From contig JAWPNA010000315.1 in the NCBI GenBank assembly GCA_045402695.1, positions 1 to 20,928 on the forward strand: a stretch of 20,928 nucleotides of DNA, read 5' to 3'. Positions 6,722-15,056 of this stretch are shown in pieces. A model generated the notes under the pieces. It was not told where the DNA came from, made no database searches, and saw only the letters and a list, made by a program, of their open reading frames with translations. Each line of letters begins with the position of its first letter. Within the stretch, counting starts at the first letter, position 1. Made by a program: the position numbers and the translations under genes. The DNA comes from JAWPNA01 sp045402695 (GTDB taxonomy: Bacteria; Acidobacteriota; Polarisedimenticolia; JACPZX01; DASXTC01).

Positions 6722-7624
6722 ATGCAGATCCCGACAGGCTTCATCGAGACCGAGGCGCACGGCTTTCACATCATCACGCGCCCGGTTTACCACGAGATCG
6801 TGGTGTCTCTTGCCGCGCGCGATCCCGAGAGAGTTCTGGACGAAGCCGCCGCGGTCCCCGGCCCCGCGCCGGGCCCTCCCGGCCCCATGGAGGGGCGAGG
6901 TCCGCGCCTGGAGATCCCCCTCCCGAACGGCGAGATTCTCCTGCTCAAGAAGCAGAGGCGCGGCGGGTTGTACGGGAAACTCGTTGGGGACGTCTTCAAG
7001 GATCAATGGCGTGCGGTGTCGGACATCGTGCTGTCGGAGACAGCCTGGAAGAAAGGAGTGCCGGTGGCCCAGCTCGCCTTCGCCCTGTCCGCGCCAGCGG
7101 GCTCGGGCCGGCTGGCGTCGTACCGGCGGGCCTATGTCGCTTCTGTGAAGGTGCCAGGAGCGCGCAGCCTCATGCAGTGGCTCGCCGCGGACACCACCGA
7201 GACCGAAAGACGCCTCGCATTGGAGACAGCGGCAGCCGCCGTCAACCGCGCCCACGATCGCGGCTTCACCCACGGCGACCTGAACCTAGGCAACATCCTG
7301 GTGGTCAGGTCCGAGCGCGGCGAGCACACGGCGTGCCTCATCGATCTGGCGCATTCCACGCTCGGAGGCACGCTCGTATTCGAGAAGCGGCTCGATCAGG
7401 TCATGCGCCTTTACCGCTCGGCGGAGAAGTGGCTCCCCGACGACAACCTTCAACGGCGCCTGCGCCACGTCACGAGATTCCTGCGCGCCTACACCGGCCA
7501 CGAGCCCGGCCAGGTGCGGCGCTACGTGGAGGCCTCCTCCAGGTACGGCATGTCGTTCTTCCTGCACCGCCTGAGCTGGAAGGCGGACCGGCCGGGGAGC
7601 CTCAGCCCAGGCCGGCGCGCATGA
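6722..7624 (+). CDS. Lipopolysaccharide core kinase, WaaP/KdkA-like
   Basis: This is a 300-residue soluble kinase-fold protein. The ATG at 6722 has GGAGG (6708-6712) 9 bases upstream. The catalytic loop HGDLNLGN (184-191) carries the Asp and Asn of small-molecule and LPS kinases, and IDLAHS (207-212, Asp208) takes the place of the DFG magnesium-binding motif. The N-terminal lobe includes LLLKKQRRGGLYGKL (73-87), with the likely ATP-binding lysine. The LPS kinase family (WaaP, KdkA/InaA) phosphorylates Kdo or heptose residues of the inner core at the inner membrane. The neighbouring heptosyltransferase and heptose kinase genes support that role. Whether Kdo or heptose is the acceptor cannot be told. 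The 3' end overlaps the convergent waaF gene by 23 bases. The Pro/Gly-rich stretch at 46-58 looks like a linker. Confidence 0.72.
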   Translation: MQIPTGFIETEAHGFHIITRPVYHEIVVSLAARDPERVLDEAAAVPGPAPGPPGPMEGRGPRLEIPLPNGEILLLKKQRRGGLYGKLVGDVFKDQWRAVSDIVLSETAWKKGVPVAQLAFALSAPAGSGRLASYRRAYVASVKVPGARSLMQWLAADTTETERRLALETAAAAVNRAHDRGFTHGDLNLGNILVVRSERGEHTACLIDLAHSTLGGTLVFEKRLDQVMRLYRSAEKWLPDDNLQRRLRHVTRFLRAYTGHEPGQVRRYVEASSRYGMSFFLHRLSWKADRPGSLSPGRRA

Positions 7625-8693
7625 GCAAGGAGTCCAGCGCGATCCGCGCCTGACCCACCGTGACCGTCTCCAGGCACATAGGCTTGAGGGACGGGGCCGG
7701 CTCGCATTCCCTGAAGAAGTCCTGCCGGCAGGGCGAGCACTGGAAGTTGTTCGTCAGCGCGATGAAGCGCTCGGGCGGCATGTAGGGGGCCGTCTTGGCG
7801 GGCGTGCCCGGACCGAAAAAGGCCAGCACCGGAACATCCAGAGCGGCCGCCACGTGCATCGGACCGCTGTCGTTGCCGATGAACACGCCGCAGCGCGCGA
7901 TGAGCGCGGCCATCTGCTTGACGCTGGTCTGTCCCACCGCGTCGATTCCCGCATCACCCGCCGCGTCGAGGACAACTCCCGCGTCCGCGCTATCGGTTGG
8001 CCCTCCCACCATCAGCACGCCCGCCCCTCTCTCCCGCGCGAGAAACCGCGCGAGCGCCGCGAACCTCTCCGCGTGCCACGCCCGCTGAGGCTTCGAGGCG
8101 CCCGTCGCCACCGCCGCAAGAAAGGTGAAACGCCTGGCGCCGGCTCTCTCGAGGAACCGCTCGGCGAATTCGCGGCTCGCCTCATCGAGCGGGAAAAAAA
8201 CCGTTCGCGGCGCCCCGTTCACGTCGCAACCCGCGGCGCGCGCCACACGCAGGAAATAGTCCACATGATGGATGCGCCGGTCGTGCGCCGTCTCATGGAT
8301 GGGATGGGTCAGCAAGAGCCCGCGCCGGTCGGTGTCGTATCCCACGCGGCAGGGCGTCTTCGCCATCCAGGCCATCAGCGCGGCGCCGAACGCCTTCTGG
8401 AAGAGCACCGCGAGGTCGTAGCCTCTCCGTCCGAGCTGCGCTGCGAGGCGGCGAAAGCCCGTGATACCGTGATGCACTCCGTGGGGGTCGTACTCGATCA
8501 CCTCGTCAATCCAGGGGTGCCCAAGGAAGCAGTCGCGCACGTGTGGCTGCGCGACGATCTCGATGCGGGCATGCGGGTAAGCTTCCCTCAGCGCCCTGAG
8601 CGCGGGAGAAATCATGACGACATCCCCGATCCAGTTGTTGGCGCGGACCAGGATGCGTCGAGGCGCCCCTCCGGGGAATACCAGGGGCTTCAT
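7602..8693 (-). CDS. waaF: ADP-heptose:LPS heptosyltransferase II (GT9 family)
   Basis: This is a 363-residue GT-B glycosyltransferase that would transfer the second L-glycero-D-manno-heptose onto the inner core on the cytoplasmic face of the inner membrane. It begins with ATG at 8693. The N-terminal ILVRANNWIGDVVMISPALR (14-33) is the characteristic WaaF segment, with the catalytic-type Asp in IGD. The donor-binding half has FIGNDSGPMHVAAALDVP, the GT9 signature, followed by AFFGPGTP. A C-terminal CSPCRQDFFREC cysteine cluster occurs in many GT9 enzymes. There is no clear Shine-Dalgarno site; a GC-rich inverted repeat lies just before the start. It is 42 bases downstream of waaC on the same strand, so they are likely co-transcribed. 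Assignment as II rather than another GT9 member is from motif resemblance. Confidence 0.85.
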   Translation of the reverse strand: MKPLVFPGGAPRRILVRANNWIGDVVMISPALRALREAYPHARIEIVAQPHVRDCFLGHPWIDEVIEYDPHGVHHGITGFRRLAAQLGRRGYDLAVLFQKAFGAALMAWMAKTPCRVGYDTDRRGLLLTHPIHETAHDRRIHHVDYFLRVARAAGCDVNGAPRTVFFPLDEASREFAERFLERAGARRFTFLAAVATGASKPQRAWHAERFAALARFLARERGAGVLMVGGPTDSADAGVVLDAAGDAGIDAVGQTSVKQMAALIARCGVFIGNDSGPMHVAAALDVPVLAFFGPGTPAKTAPYMPPERFIALTNNFQCSPCRQDFFRECEPAPSLKPMCLETVTVGQARIALDSLLMRAGLG

Positions 8694-8735
8694 GATCGCG
8701 CGTTGCGCGCCATCGAGGGTTCCAGAGTGAGAGGA

Positions 8736-9920
8736 TCAGGCATCGATGCGCGGGGGGCCCAATCCCGAGCCCATCGCCTGCTGCTGTGTCCTTAGGGCGC
8801 CGGCGCGCGGCCGCAAGGCCGGCGGTTGCGGCACGGCGAGGCGGCGCGCGCCGGTTGTCTCGGCCTTCGTGATGACCGTGAGGGCGGCGTCGGCCACCCT
8901 TGCCGGGTCGAGGTTCTCCAGGCAAGTGCGCGCGATGCATCCGCGATTGCGGCACGGGCTGCAGAAGACCTTCTCGTAAGCGATGGCGCTGAACTCTCCA
9001 CCGGGATGGTTCACCACCGGATCGGTGGGACCGTACACAGCCACGACGGGGGTGCCGATCATCCAGGCGATGTGCATCGGGCCGGTGTCACCGGCGAGGA
9101 AAACCCTCGACCGCCGGATGAGGGCGGTGAGCTGCCCGAGCGTCAGGGATGGTGACAGGGCCGCCGGCGCACGCATCTCGGAGACGACTTCAGCCGCGAG
9201 GTCCTCCTCGCCGGGTCCCCACGCCACCACCACGGGAGATCCAGTGCGCTGTGACACCAGATCGGCCGCGCGCGCGAAGTGAGCCGGCGGGTATCTCTTG
9301 TGTGACTGAGCGCGACTCGTGCCTGGGAAGACCACGGCGGGCATGGACGCGTCGCCCGAAGCCCCGCGGGCCAGCGCGGCGAGAAACGTCTCGACGTACG
9401 CGGCATCTTCGGGGCGATCGGGAATGCCCGCGGTCGCCTCCCGAACATCGACGCCAAGATGGGCCACGAGGGCCAGTCCGCGCTCCATCCGGCTCATTTT
9501 CTCGCGCGGCAGCGCCACCCGATCGGTATAGAAGAGGTGTGACATCTCACGCGCGTGCCCGCGGCCCAGCCCCACGAGGCGAGGCGCGCCGGTCAGGCGC
9601 GCGAGCATGGCGCTCTTGATCGTTCCCTGGAAGTCGATCACGAGGTCGAAGCGGGCGTCCTTCAGCGCGCGCGCGAAGGAAACCAGCGCCGCTCGAGCCT
9701 GCTCGTACTCGTCCGGGTGCAGCAGCAAGCGGGTCAGTTTCTTTCGGGGGAAGACCAGCGTCCCGTCAAGGTCGGGCTGATCCTTCAGGACGTCGTGGGA
9801 TGCCTCCTCCACCGCCCAGGCGATATGAGCCTCGGGGTAGGCGCGCCGCAGGCAGGTCAGCGCGGGCAGGGTGCGCACGACATCCCCGACGGCGGACAGG
9901 CGGATCATCAGGATCTTCAA
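8736..9920 (-). CDS. waaC: LPS heptosyltransferase I-like glycosyltransferase (GT9 family)
   Basis: This is a 394-residue GT9 enzyme expected to add the first heptose to Kdo. I start it at TTG 9920 because the family N-terminus begins right there (MKILMIRLSAVGDVVRTLPA). Asp13 falls at the position of the catalytic Asp13 of E. coli WaaC. GGAGG (plus 9932-9936) lies 11 bases upstream, a slightly long spacing. Other motifs are VFPGTSRAQSHKRYPP with a likely donor-phosphate-binding Lys, LAGDTGPMHIAWMIGTP, VYGPTDP, and a cysteine cluster CSPCRNRGCIARTC. The C-terminal 35 residues (Pro/Arg-rich after VITKAE) extend beyond the fold and may be disordered. The GT9 family is broad, so the acceptor is inferred from the waaF and hldA neighbours. 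Confidence 0.78.
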   Translation of the reverse strand: MKILMIRLSAVGDVVRTLPALTCLRRAYPEAHIAWAVEEASHDVLKDQPDLDGTLVFPRKKLTRLLLHPDEYEQARAALVSFARALKDARFDLVIDFQGTIKSAMLARLTGAPRLVGLGRGHAREMSHLFYTDRVALPREKMSRMERGLALVAHLGVDVREATAGIPDRPEDAAYVETFLAALARGASGDASMPAVVFPGTSRAQSHKRYPPAHFARAADLVSQRTGSPVVVAWGPGEEDLAAEVVSEMRAPAALSPSLTLGQLTALIRRSRVFLAGDTGPMHIAWMIGTPVVAVYGPTDPVVNHPGGEFSAIAYEKVFCSPCRNRGCIARTCLENLDPARVADAALTVITKAETTGARRLAVPQPPALRPRAGALRTQQQAMGSGLGPPRIDA

Positions 9921-9997
9921 GGTGTTGCGATCCTCCAGGAGGTCCGAACTGAGAAATCGTTGGCGCGGATGCCGCCCCCTGACGCGCGGGAAGCAAC

Positions 9998-10026
9998 ATT
10001 ATGCACCACGCGCCGCCCGTTGGCAA
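9998..10026 (-). promoter_or_regulatory. Promoter for waaC-waaF, sharing its -35 with the opposite promoter
   Basis: On the minus strand, TTGCCA (plus 10026-10021, 5 of 6) is followed after 17 bases by CATAAT (plus 10003-9998, 5 of 6). The expected start is near 9991, about 70 bases before the TTG start codon of waaC. Confidence 0.5.
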
Positions 10027-10048
10027 AGCCCGGGGGGCATGGTAGATT
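10020..10048 (+). promoter_or_regulatory. Promoter for the Trm112-like gene and hldA
   Basis: TTGGCA (10020-10025, 5 of 6 to TTGACA), exactly 17 bases, then TAGATT (10043-10048, 4 of 6 to TATAAT). The predicted start, near 10055, leaves a leader of about 33 bases with GAGG before the ATG at 10088. The -35 overlaps that of the divergent promoter in the palindrome TTGGCAA. Confidence 0.5.
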
Positions 10049-10087
10049 GGGCGGCGCGCCGGCTCCAACGCCCTATCGAGGCAAAAG

Positions 10088-10276
10088 ATGGCGATCGATC
10101 CCCAGTTGCTCGAGATCCTCGCGTGCCCGCTGTGCAAGACACCGGTCAACCTGACCCAGGACGGCCAGGGATTGAAGTGCGCGCAATGCAGCCGCGTCTA
10201 TCCGATCAAGGACGACATCCCCATCATGCTGGTTGATCAGGCGACGATCGATCCCTCCGCCGGCCAGCCCGCCTGA
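10088..10276 (+). CDS. Trm112-family small zinc-ribbon protein (UPF0434/YcaR-like)
   Basis: This is a 62-residue protein with ATG at 10088 and GAGG 6 bases upstream. It has the Trm112/YcaR pattern: an N-terminal helix PQLLEILACPLCKTPV with Cys13 and Cys16, a second pair at Cys31 and Cys34 (CAQC), then the family-typical YPIKDDIPIMLVDQA. The four cysteines should bind zinc. In eukaryotes and archaea Trm112 activates methyltransferases. In bacteria the role is less clear, although the gene often sits beside lipid A or LPS genes. Here it is the first gene of a unit with hldA, 3 bases before that start codon, consistent with such a link. Confidence 0.88.
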   Translation: MAIDPQLLEILACPLCKTPVNLTQDGQGLKCAQCSRVYPIKDDIPIMLVDQATIDPSAGQPA

Positions 10277-10279
10277 GCC

Positions 10280-11251
10280 GTGGACGGCGCCTCCGCGGGC
10301 ACGATCCTCTCCAGCATCTCCGGTAAGAAGGTCGTCGTGCTCGGCGACCTGATGCTCGACCGGTTCATCTGGGGGACCGTGGAGCGCATCTCCCCTGAAG
10401 CTCCGGTGCCCGTCGTGAAGGTGGCTCGGGAAACCTTTCACTTGGGGGGCGCGGGCAACGTCGTCCAAAACATCGCGTCGCTGGGAGGCGTGGCCCTGCC
10501 CGTGGGGGTGACGGGGACCGGGCCGGCCGGTCAGCATGTGCGGGAGGCTCTGGCTTCACTGCGGGTCCCCTCAGTCGGCATCGTGCCGGTCGAGGGGCGC
10601 GCCACCACGGTGAAGACGCGCATCGTGGCGCACAGCCAGCAGGTGGTCCGCTTCGACAGGGAGCACGACGATCCGCTGGGCGGTGAGATCACGGCGATGC
10701 TCACGCGCAAGACCCTGGAAATGTGCATGGATGCGGACGCGCTGGTGTTCTCGGACTACGAGAAAGGATGCGTCACGCCGCTGCTGCTGTCCGAAGTGCT
10801 GCCGGCCGCGCGCTCACGAGGAATCCCGGTCATCGTCGACCCCAAGCCCGGACGGTGGAAATCGTACATGCCAATCACGGTGATGACGCCGAACCAATCG
10901 GAGGCTTCTCGCATGAGCGGCATCCGACTGCGGACGGACGCCGACGCCGTGGCCGCGGCCACGGCGATCCGCGAGGCACTCGGCTGCCGGGGGATCCTGC
11001 TGACACGAGGGGAGAAGGGGATGCTCCTCGTCGAGGAGGGGAGGGACCCGTTCTCCATCGCGGCCGCCTCGCGGGAAGTGTACGACGTCACCGGAGCGGG
11101 CGACACCGTCGTGGCCGCGCTCGCTCTGTGTCTCGCGGGAGGCGTCTCGCTGAGGGAGGCCGCGGTCATCGCCAACGCCGCAGCCGGCGTGGTGGTGTCC
11201 AAGGTGGGCACCGCCGTGGCCACGCCTCAGGAAGTCATCGCGGCGATCTAG
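10280..11251 (+). CDS. hldA: D-glycero-beta-D-manno-heptose-7-phosphate kinase
   Basis: This is a 323-residue PfkB/ribokinase-fold enzyme that phosphorylates heptose 7-phosphate at C1 on the way to ADP-heptose for LPS core. The GTG at 10280 lies 3 bases after the Trm112-like stop, so translation is probably coupled. Evidence is VVVLGDLMLDRFIWGTVERI (18-37) with SPEAPVPVV, the substrate-site HLGGAGNVVQNIASLGG (54-70), and the PfkB signature DVTGAGDT (269-276) with catalytic Asp275. It ends after the kinase domain. The C-terminal adenylyltransferase domain of the E. coli bifunctional HldE is absent, so a separate HldC must be encoded elsewhere. The last 17 bases overlap the end of the convergent methyltransferase gene. 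Confidence 0.92.
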   Translation: MDGASAGTILSSISGKKVVVLGDLMLDRFIWGTVERISPEAPVPVVKVARETFHLGGAGNVVQNIASLGGVALPVGVTGTGPAGQHVREALASLRVPSVGIVPVEGRATTVKTRIVAHSQQVVRFDREHDDPLGGEITAMLTRKTLEMCMDADALVFSDYEKGCVTPLLLSEVLPAARSRGIPVIVDPKPGRWKSYMPITVMTPNQSEASRMSGIRLRTDADAVAAATAIREALGCRGILLTRGEKGMLLVEEGRDPFSIAAASREVYDVTGAGDTVVAALALCLAGGVSLREAAVIANAAAGVVVSKVGTAVATPQEVIAAI

Positions 11252-12131
11252 AGCGCCGCAGGGGCTTGCGCCCGACCACATCGAGGACCGCGGGCGCGAT
11301 CATCAGCGAGGTCCTGTCACGCCCCGCGGCGAGCCACCACCTGTGCAGACGCGCGACCTTCTCCTTCGTGAACGGCGGAATCGCGGCGTAGCGATCCGCC
11401 ACGCTGATGAAATAGGACGACAGCCATTTCCAGACAGGCGTGCTCGGGCCGCCGGTCTTGATGGACGGGACGGTCTCGACGACCGTCAGGTCCGCCCGCC
11501 GGTAGAGGCCGGGCAGCCGTCCGCCAACGCTCACGTCTCCACCCTGTGATGCGAAGAAGGCGCGGTCTACCGCGAGGAACTCCTCCCACTCCGGGGGGCG
11601 CGGGACCAGGGCCCAGGTCTCCCGGTGGTACTCCTCCAGTGCGAGGAAGCCGCCGGGCTTCAGCGCGCGGACGAGCTTCCTCAGGTGCGCTTTGGGATCA
11701 GGCAGGAACAGGAAGACCCACCGCGCGAAGATCAGGTCGTACCGGTCTTCCGGCAGAGGCGCGTCCCGCAAATCGCTCTCCCAGATCCTGCCGGGACCCA
11801 GGCCGTCGCGGGCACAGAGGACCCGGAGCCGCGCGGCGAAGGCGGCCGAGCGTTCGACGGCATCCACCGGCCCGTTGATGCGCCTTCTCAGCTCCGTGTG
11901 CAGTGAACCCTGTCCGGGGCCGACCTCGAGGACCTTCCACCCGCGCCGAACGCCCATCCGGTCGAACAGCGCCAGGGCCGTCGGGTCCCAGAGCCTCGCC
12001 TGCGCTCTGAGGCGCACCGCCTCGAGCCGCGAGTCTCCCAGCAGATAGCGGAAGCGCCGCCGCGCGCCCTTGCCTCGCCTCTCACGCATCGGATTCATCG
12101 TCACGAACCGCATGGTACGGCGATCAGCCAT
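11235..12131 (-). CDS. Class I SAM-dependent methyltransferase of unknown substrate
   Basis: I call a 298-residue protein from ATG 12131 (MADRRTMRFV). The frame is open further upstream, but that part overlaps the next gene and is Cys/Arg-rich and unlike protein. Methionines at 12113, 12098 and 12089 are alternatives, since no start has a good ribosome binding site. The Rossmann fold begins at residue 67 with VLEVGPGQGSLHTEL (motif I), then VDAVERS (acidic ribose-binding residue), DLIFARWVFLFLPDP and LKPGGFLALEEYH. The C-terminal 120 residues (EWEEFLAVDRAFFASQGGD and on) form an extra domain that may define the substrate. Thirty-one bases separate it from the upstream methyltransferase gene, so they probably share a transcript. 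I do not recognise the substrate class. Confidence 0.8.
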   Translation of the reverse strand: MADRRTMRFVTMNPMRERRGKGARRRFRYLLGDSRLEAVRLRAQARLWDPTALALFDRMGVRRGWKVLEVGPGQGSLHTELRRRINGPVDAVERSAAFAARLRVLCARDGLGPGRIWESDLRDAPLPEDRYDLIFARWVFLFLPDPKAHLRKLVRALKPGGFLALEEYHRETWALVPRPPEWEEFLAVDRAFFASQGGDVSVGGRLPGLYRRADLTVVETVPSIKTGGPSTPVWKWLSSYFISVADRYAAIPPFTKEKVARLHRWWLAAGRDRTSLMIAPAVLDVVGRKPLRRSRSPR

Positions 12132-12162
12132 CACGCCGCCATCCGATTCTTGCGGGCAAAGC

Positions 12163-12924
12163 TCACGCCCGAGAAGCGTACCCTGCCCGCACGAACAGCG
12201 GCCATCGCACCAGCCGCCGTCGCTCCAGCGGGCCCCACCGCGGATGCAGGAGACGGAGCAGATCATCGACGGGATCGTGCCCCGTTGCCGCGCGGCAGCG
12301 GATCGTGGCCGACCATGTCCGCAGATAACCGGCAAGCTCCGGGCAGGTCAGAGCGGCCTCGATGTGCAGGGTGGACAGCGAGAACTCATCGAACGGGAAG
12401 TCGATGGTGCGGTAGCCGGTCTCTATGAGTTTCCGTTCAGGCGGCCAGTAGGGGCCGACGGTCTCCGCGTAGAAGGACCGGACCAGCTCATCGATCGATG
12501 GTTCGATCTCCATCAGCGCATAGCACCATCCCGCCGCCACCCCGCCCGGCAGGAGCACACGCCGGGCCTCCTCGTAGAATGCCGGCCTGTCGAGCCAGTG
12601 CAGCGCCTGCGCGACCGTCACAAGGGCCACCGACTGTTCCTCAAGGCCGCTCTGATGGGCCAATGCCCGGTGGTACCTCACACGGGGGTCGGGGATTGCC
12701 GAGGCAAGCTGCGCCGCGCTGGCGTCGGTGGCGATCACCTGCTCGAAGTACCCGGCGAGGCCGACCGCGGCCTGTCCGTTCCCGGTCGCGCAGTCCCATG
12801 CAAGATGTCGCGATGGAGCGCGGGCGGCCAGCGCCGCGAAGAGAGACCTCGGGTAGCGCGGCCTGAACGTGGCGTAGGCCGGGGCGGTCTGCGAGAAGTG
12901 ATCCGGGAACAGCTCGGCAGTCAT
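12163..12924 (-). CDS. Class I SAM-dependent methyltransferase, Methyltransf_11-like
   Basis: This is a 253-residue protein with ATG at 12924. The N-terminus FPDHFSQTAPAYATFRPRYP matches a widespread methyltransferase group that includes fungal Crg1/Tmt1-like enzymes. Motif I is AWDCATGNGQAA (42-53), then VIATDASAAQL (63-73), ALVTVAQALHWLD (100-112) and RRVLLPGGVAAGW (121-133). ALHWLD is typical of that group. Known relatives methylate small carboxylates or lipophilic compounds; the bacterial substrate is not known. A hairpin sits just before the start and no good Shine-Dalgarno is visible. It is not obviously similar to the methyltransferase downstream, so the pair did not arise by a recent tandem duplication. 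Confidence 0.85.
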   Translation of the reverse strand: MTAELFPDHFSQTAPAYATFRPRYPRSLFAALAARAPSRHLAWDCATGNGQAAVGLAGYFEQVIATDASAAQLASAIPDPRVRYHRALAHQSGLEEQSVALVTVAQALHWLDRPAFYEEARRVLLPGGVAAGWCYALMEIEPSIDELVRSFYAETVGPYWPPERKLIETGYRTIDFPFDEFSLSTLHIEAALTCPELAGYLRTWSATIRCRAATGHDPVDDLLRLLHPRWGPLERRRLVRWPLFVRAGYASRA

Positions 12925-13242
12925 CGTCGCGGGCAGCGCCCGCTCTCGAGGTCCAAGTCAACGCCCTCCCGAAGCTTTCAGATCATCAACCCACAGAACG
13001 CGACATGCACCGTCTTTGTCCTCTGAGACAGACATCGTGCGCCGCCATCGATCGGGTGCGAGACGCTCGGAGACGACGCGCGAATCCCGCACCGGCTCCG
13101 GCGACGCCGAACACCATGCCATGAACCAAGCATCTATCCCAGCAACCAGGCCTCTCCGTGAGGCGGTGCATCAGACTCGTTGCAGGCCGTCGAAATCAGG
13201 AGTGCGGATGCCTCGATCGCGGCGCAACTCAACCCGGGGAAA
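12925..13242. other. Intergenic gap of 318 bases, no gene supported
   Basis: This gap lies between the methyltransferase start (12924) and the end of the small zinc-knuckle gene (13243), both on the minus strand. It holds a perfect 6-base stem with a 3-base loop (12929-12943, GCGGGC-AGC-GCCCGC) that would fall in the leader of the methyltransferase mRNA. Reading frames here are Arg/Ser-rich and unconvincing. A TTGACT on the minus strand (plus 12961-12956) lacks a matching -10. Confidence 0.5.
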
Positions 13243-13542
13243 TCAATCGTTGTCGAATGGTTTCTGGGGCGGCGTGGGGGAAGATTCGGCTTTCTTCACC
13301 GCCTCGCGGAACTTCTTCTCGAGGATCTCCTCGCGCTTGCTCTGCTCTTCCATGGCGCGCGCCAGCTTCGACTCGGTCCTCTTCTTGGAGAGGTCCACTT
13401 CCTTGACCATTTCCTCGAACGATGCGCCGGGAGGCTTGGGGGGTGGCTCGTGGCGCAGCAGGGCCCGCGTGTCGGGGTCCACGACCAGCATCGCCCCGCA
13501 GCAGGGGCAGTTCAGCTCGATGGGCTTGGTGTGGGCGGCCAT
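13243..13542 (-). CDS. Small conserved-looking protein with a CPCCG knuckle and a coiled coil
   Basis: This is a 99-residue protein of unknown function. The ATG at 13542 is preceded by a GGGGG-type site. The N-terminus has NCPCCGAMLVVDPDTR (11-26), a single zinc-knuckle-like turn with beta-strands, then RHEPPPKPPGASFEEM, then a highly charged helix (about residues 45-88) rich in Lys and Glu that should form a coiled coil, and a Pro-rich end. One CxxC is too few for a full zinc ribbon, so metal binding would need a dimer or another ligand. It follows the CoA-binding gene by 10 bases and is the last gene of the pilT unit. The family is not recognised by name, and no function is inferred beyond possible assembly via the coiled coil. 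Confidence 0.7.
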   Translation of the reverse strand: MAAHTKPIELNCPCCGAMLVVDPDTRALLRHEPPPKPPGASFEEMVKEVDLSKKRTESKLARAMEEQSKREEILEKKFREAVKKAESSPTPPQKPFDND

Positions 13543-13552
13543 GGCGCCCCCA

Positions 13553-13956
13553 TCATAACGCAGTTCCAGCGGCCAGACTCAGTTCGATGGCCGGGCAGCG
13601 GTCCATCACGACTTCAAGCCCCGCGGCCCGCGCTCTTTGTGCCGCCCGCTCGTCAATCACGCCGAGCTGCATCCAGACGACCCTGGCCCCGATGGCGATG
13701 GCCTGATCCACGATCGGAGAGACCATCTCGCTGCGACGGAAGATGTCCACAACCTCAACGGGAAACGGGATCGACGGCAGGTCGGCGTAGCAACGCTCAC
13801 CCAGGATCTCGCGTCCAGCCAGGCGCGGGTTCACCCCCACGATGCGGTAGCCGCGCTCCTTCAGGAACGACGCGACCGAATGGGAGGGACGCTCGGGTCG
13901 GTCGGAGAGCCCCACGATGGCGAAAACGGCGTACGCCCTGAGGATCTCCAGTGGAG

Positions 13957-13960
<4 letters not shown>
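13553..13960 (-). CDS. CoA-binding domain protein (YccU-like)
   Basis: This is a 135-residue single-domain Rossmann protein. The ATG at 13960 overlaps the pilT stop by 4 bases (ATGA), a sign of coupled translation. The nucleotide-binding start is AVFAIVGLSDRPERPSHSVA, followed by FLKERGYRIVGVNPRLAG, the family pattern for binding a CoA or nucleotide phosphate. VEVVDIFRRSEMV, ARVVWMQLGVIDERAA and VVMDRCPAIE complete the CoA-binding_2 layout. The domain resembles the N-terminal part of succinyl-CoA synthetase alpha. The free-standing version has no settled function, and the link to pilT is positional only. Confidence 0.88.
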
Positions 13961-15021
<1,061 letters not shown>

Positions 15022-15044
15022 GCCACCGAGACTAGCACGTGAGA

Positions 15045-15050
15045 TACAAT
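15045..15050 (+). promoter_or_regulatory. TACAAT -10-like element, possible leaderless transcript
   Basis: TACAAT (5 of 6 to TATAAT) ends 6 bases before the ATG at 15057, so transcription would begin at or beside the start codon. There is no Shine-Dalgarno site in the same stretch, which fits a leaderless mRNA. No clear -35 is visible. Confidence 0.35.
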
Positions 15051-15056
15051 GCCGTC

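Noticed and set aside
5684..7273. Minus-strand open frame of 529 codons opposite tatA/B, tatC and the LPS kinase gene
   Set aside because: It is rich in Asp, His, Arg and Gly and spans three well-supported plus-strand genes without any motif of its own.
13180..13260. Protein-like peptide on the plus strand (LQAVEIRSADASIAAQLN) in and beyond the 318-base gap
   Set aside because: An in-frame stop lies just upstream, there is no ribosome binding site, and it runs on as antisense of the zinc-knuckle gene; too short to support.
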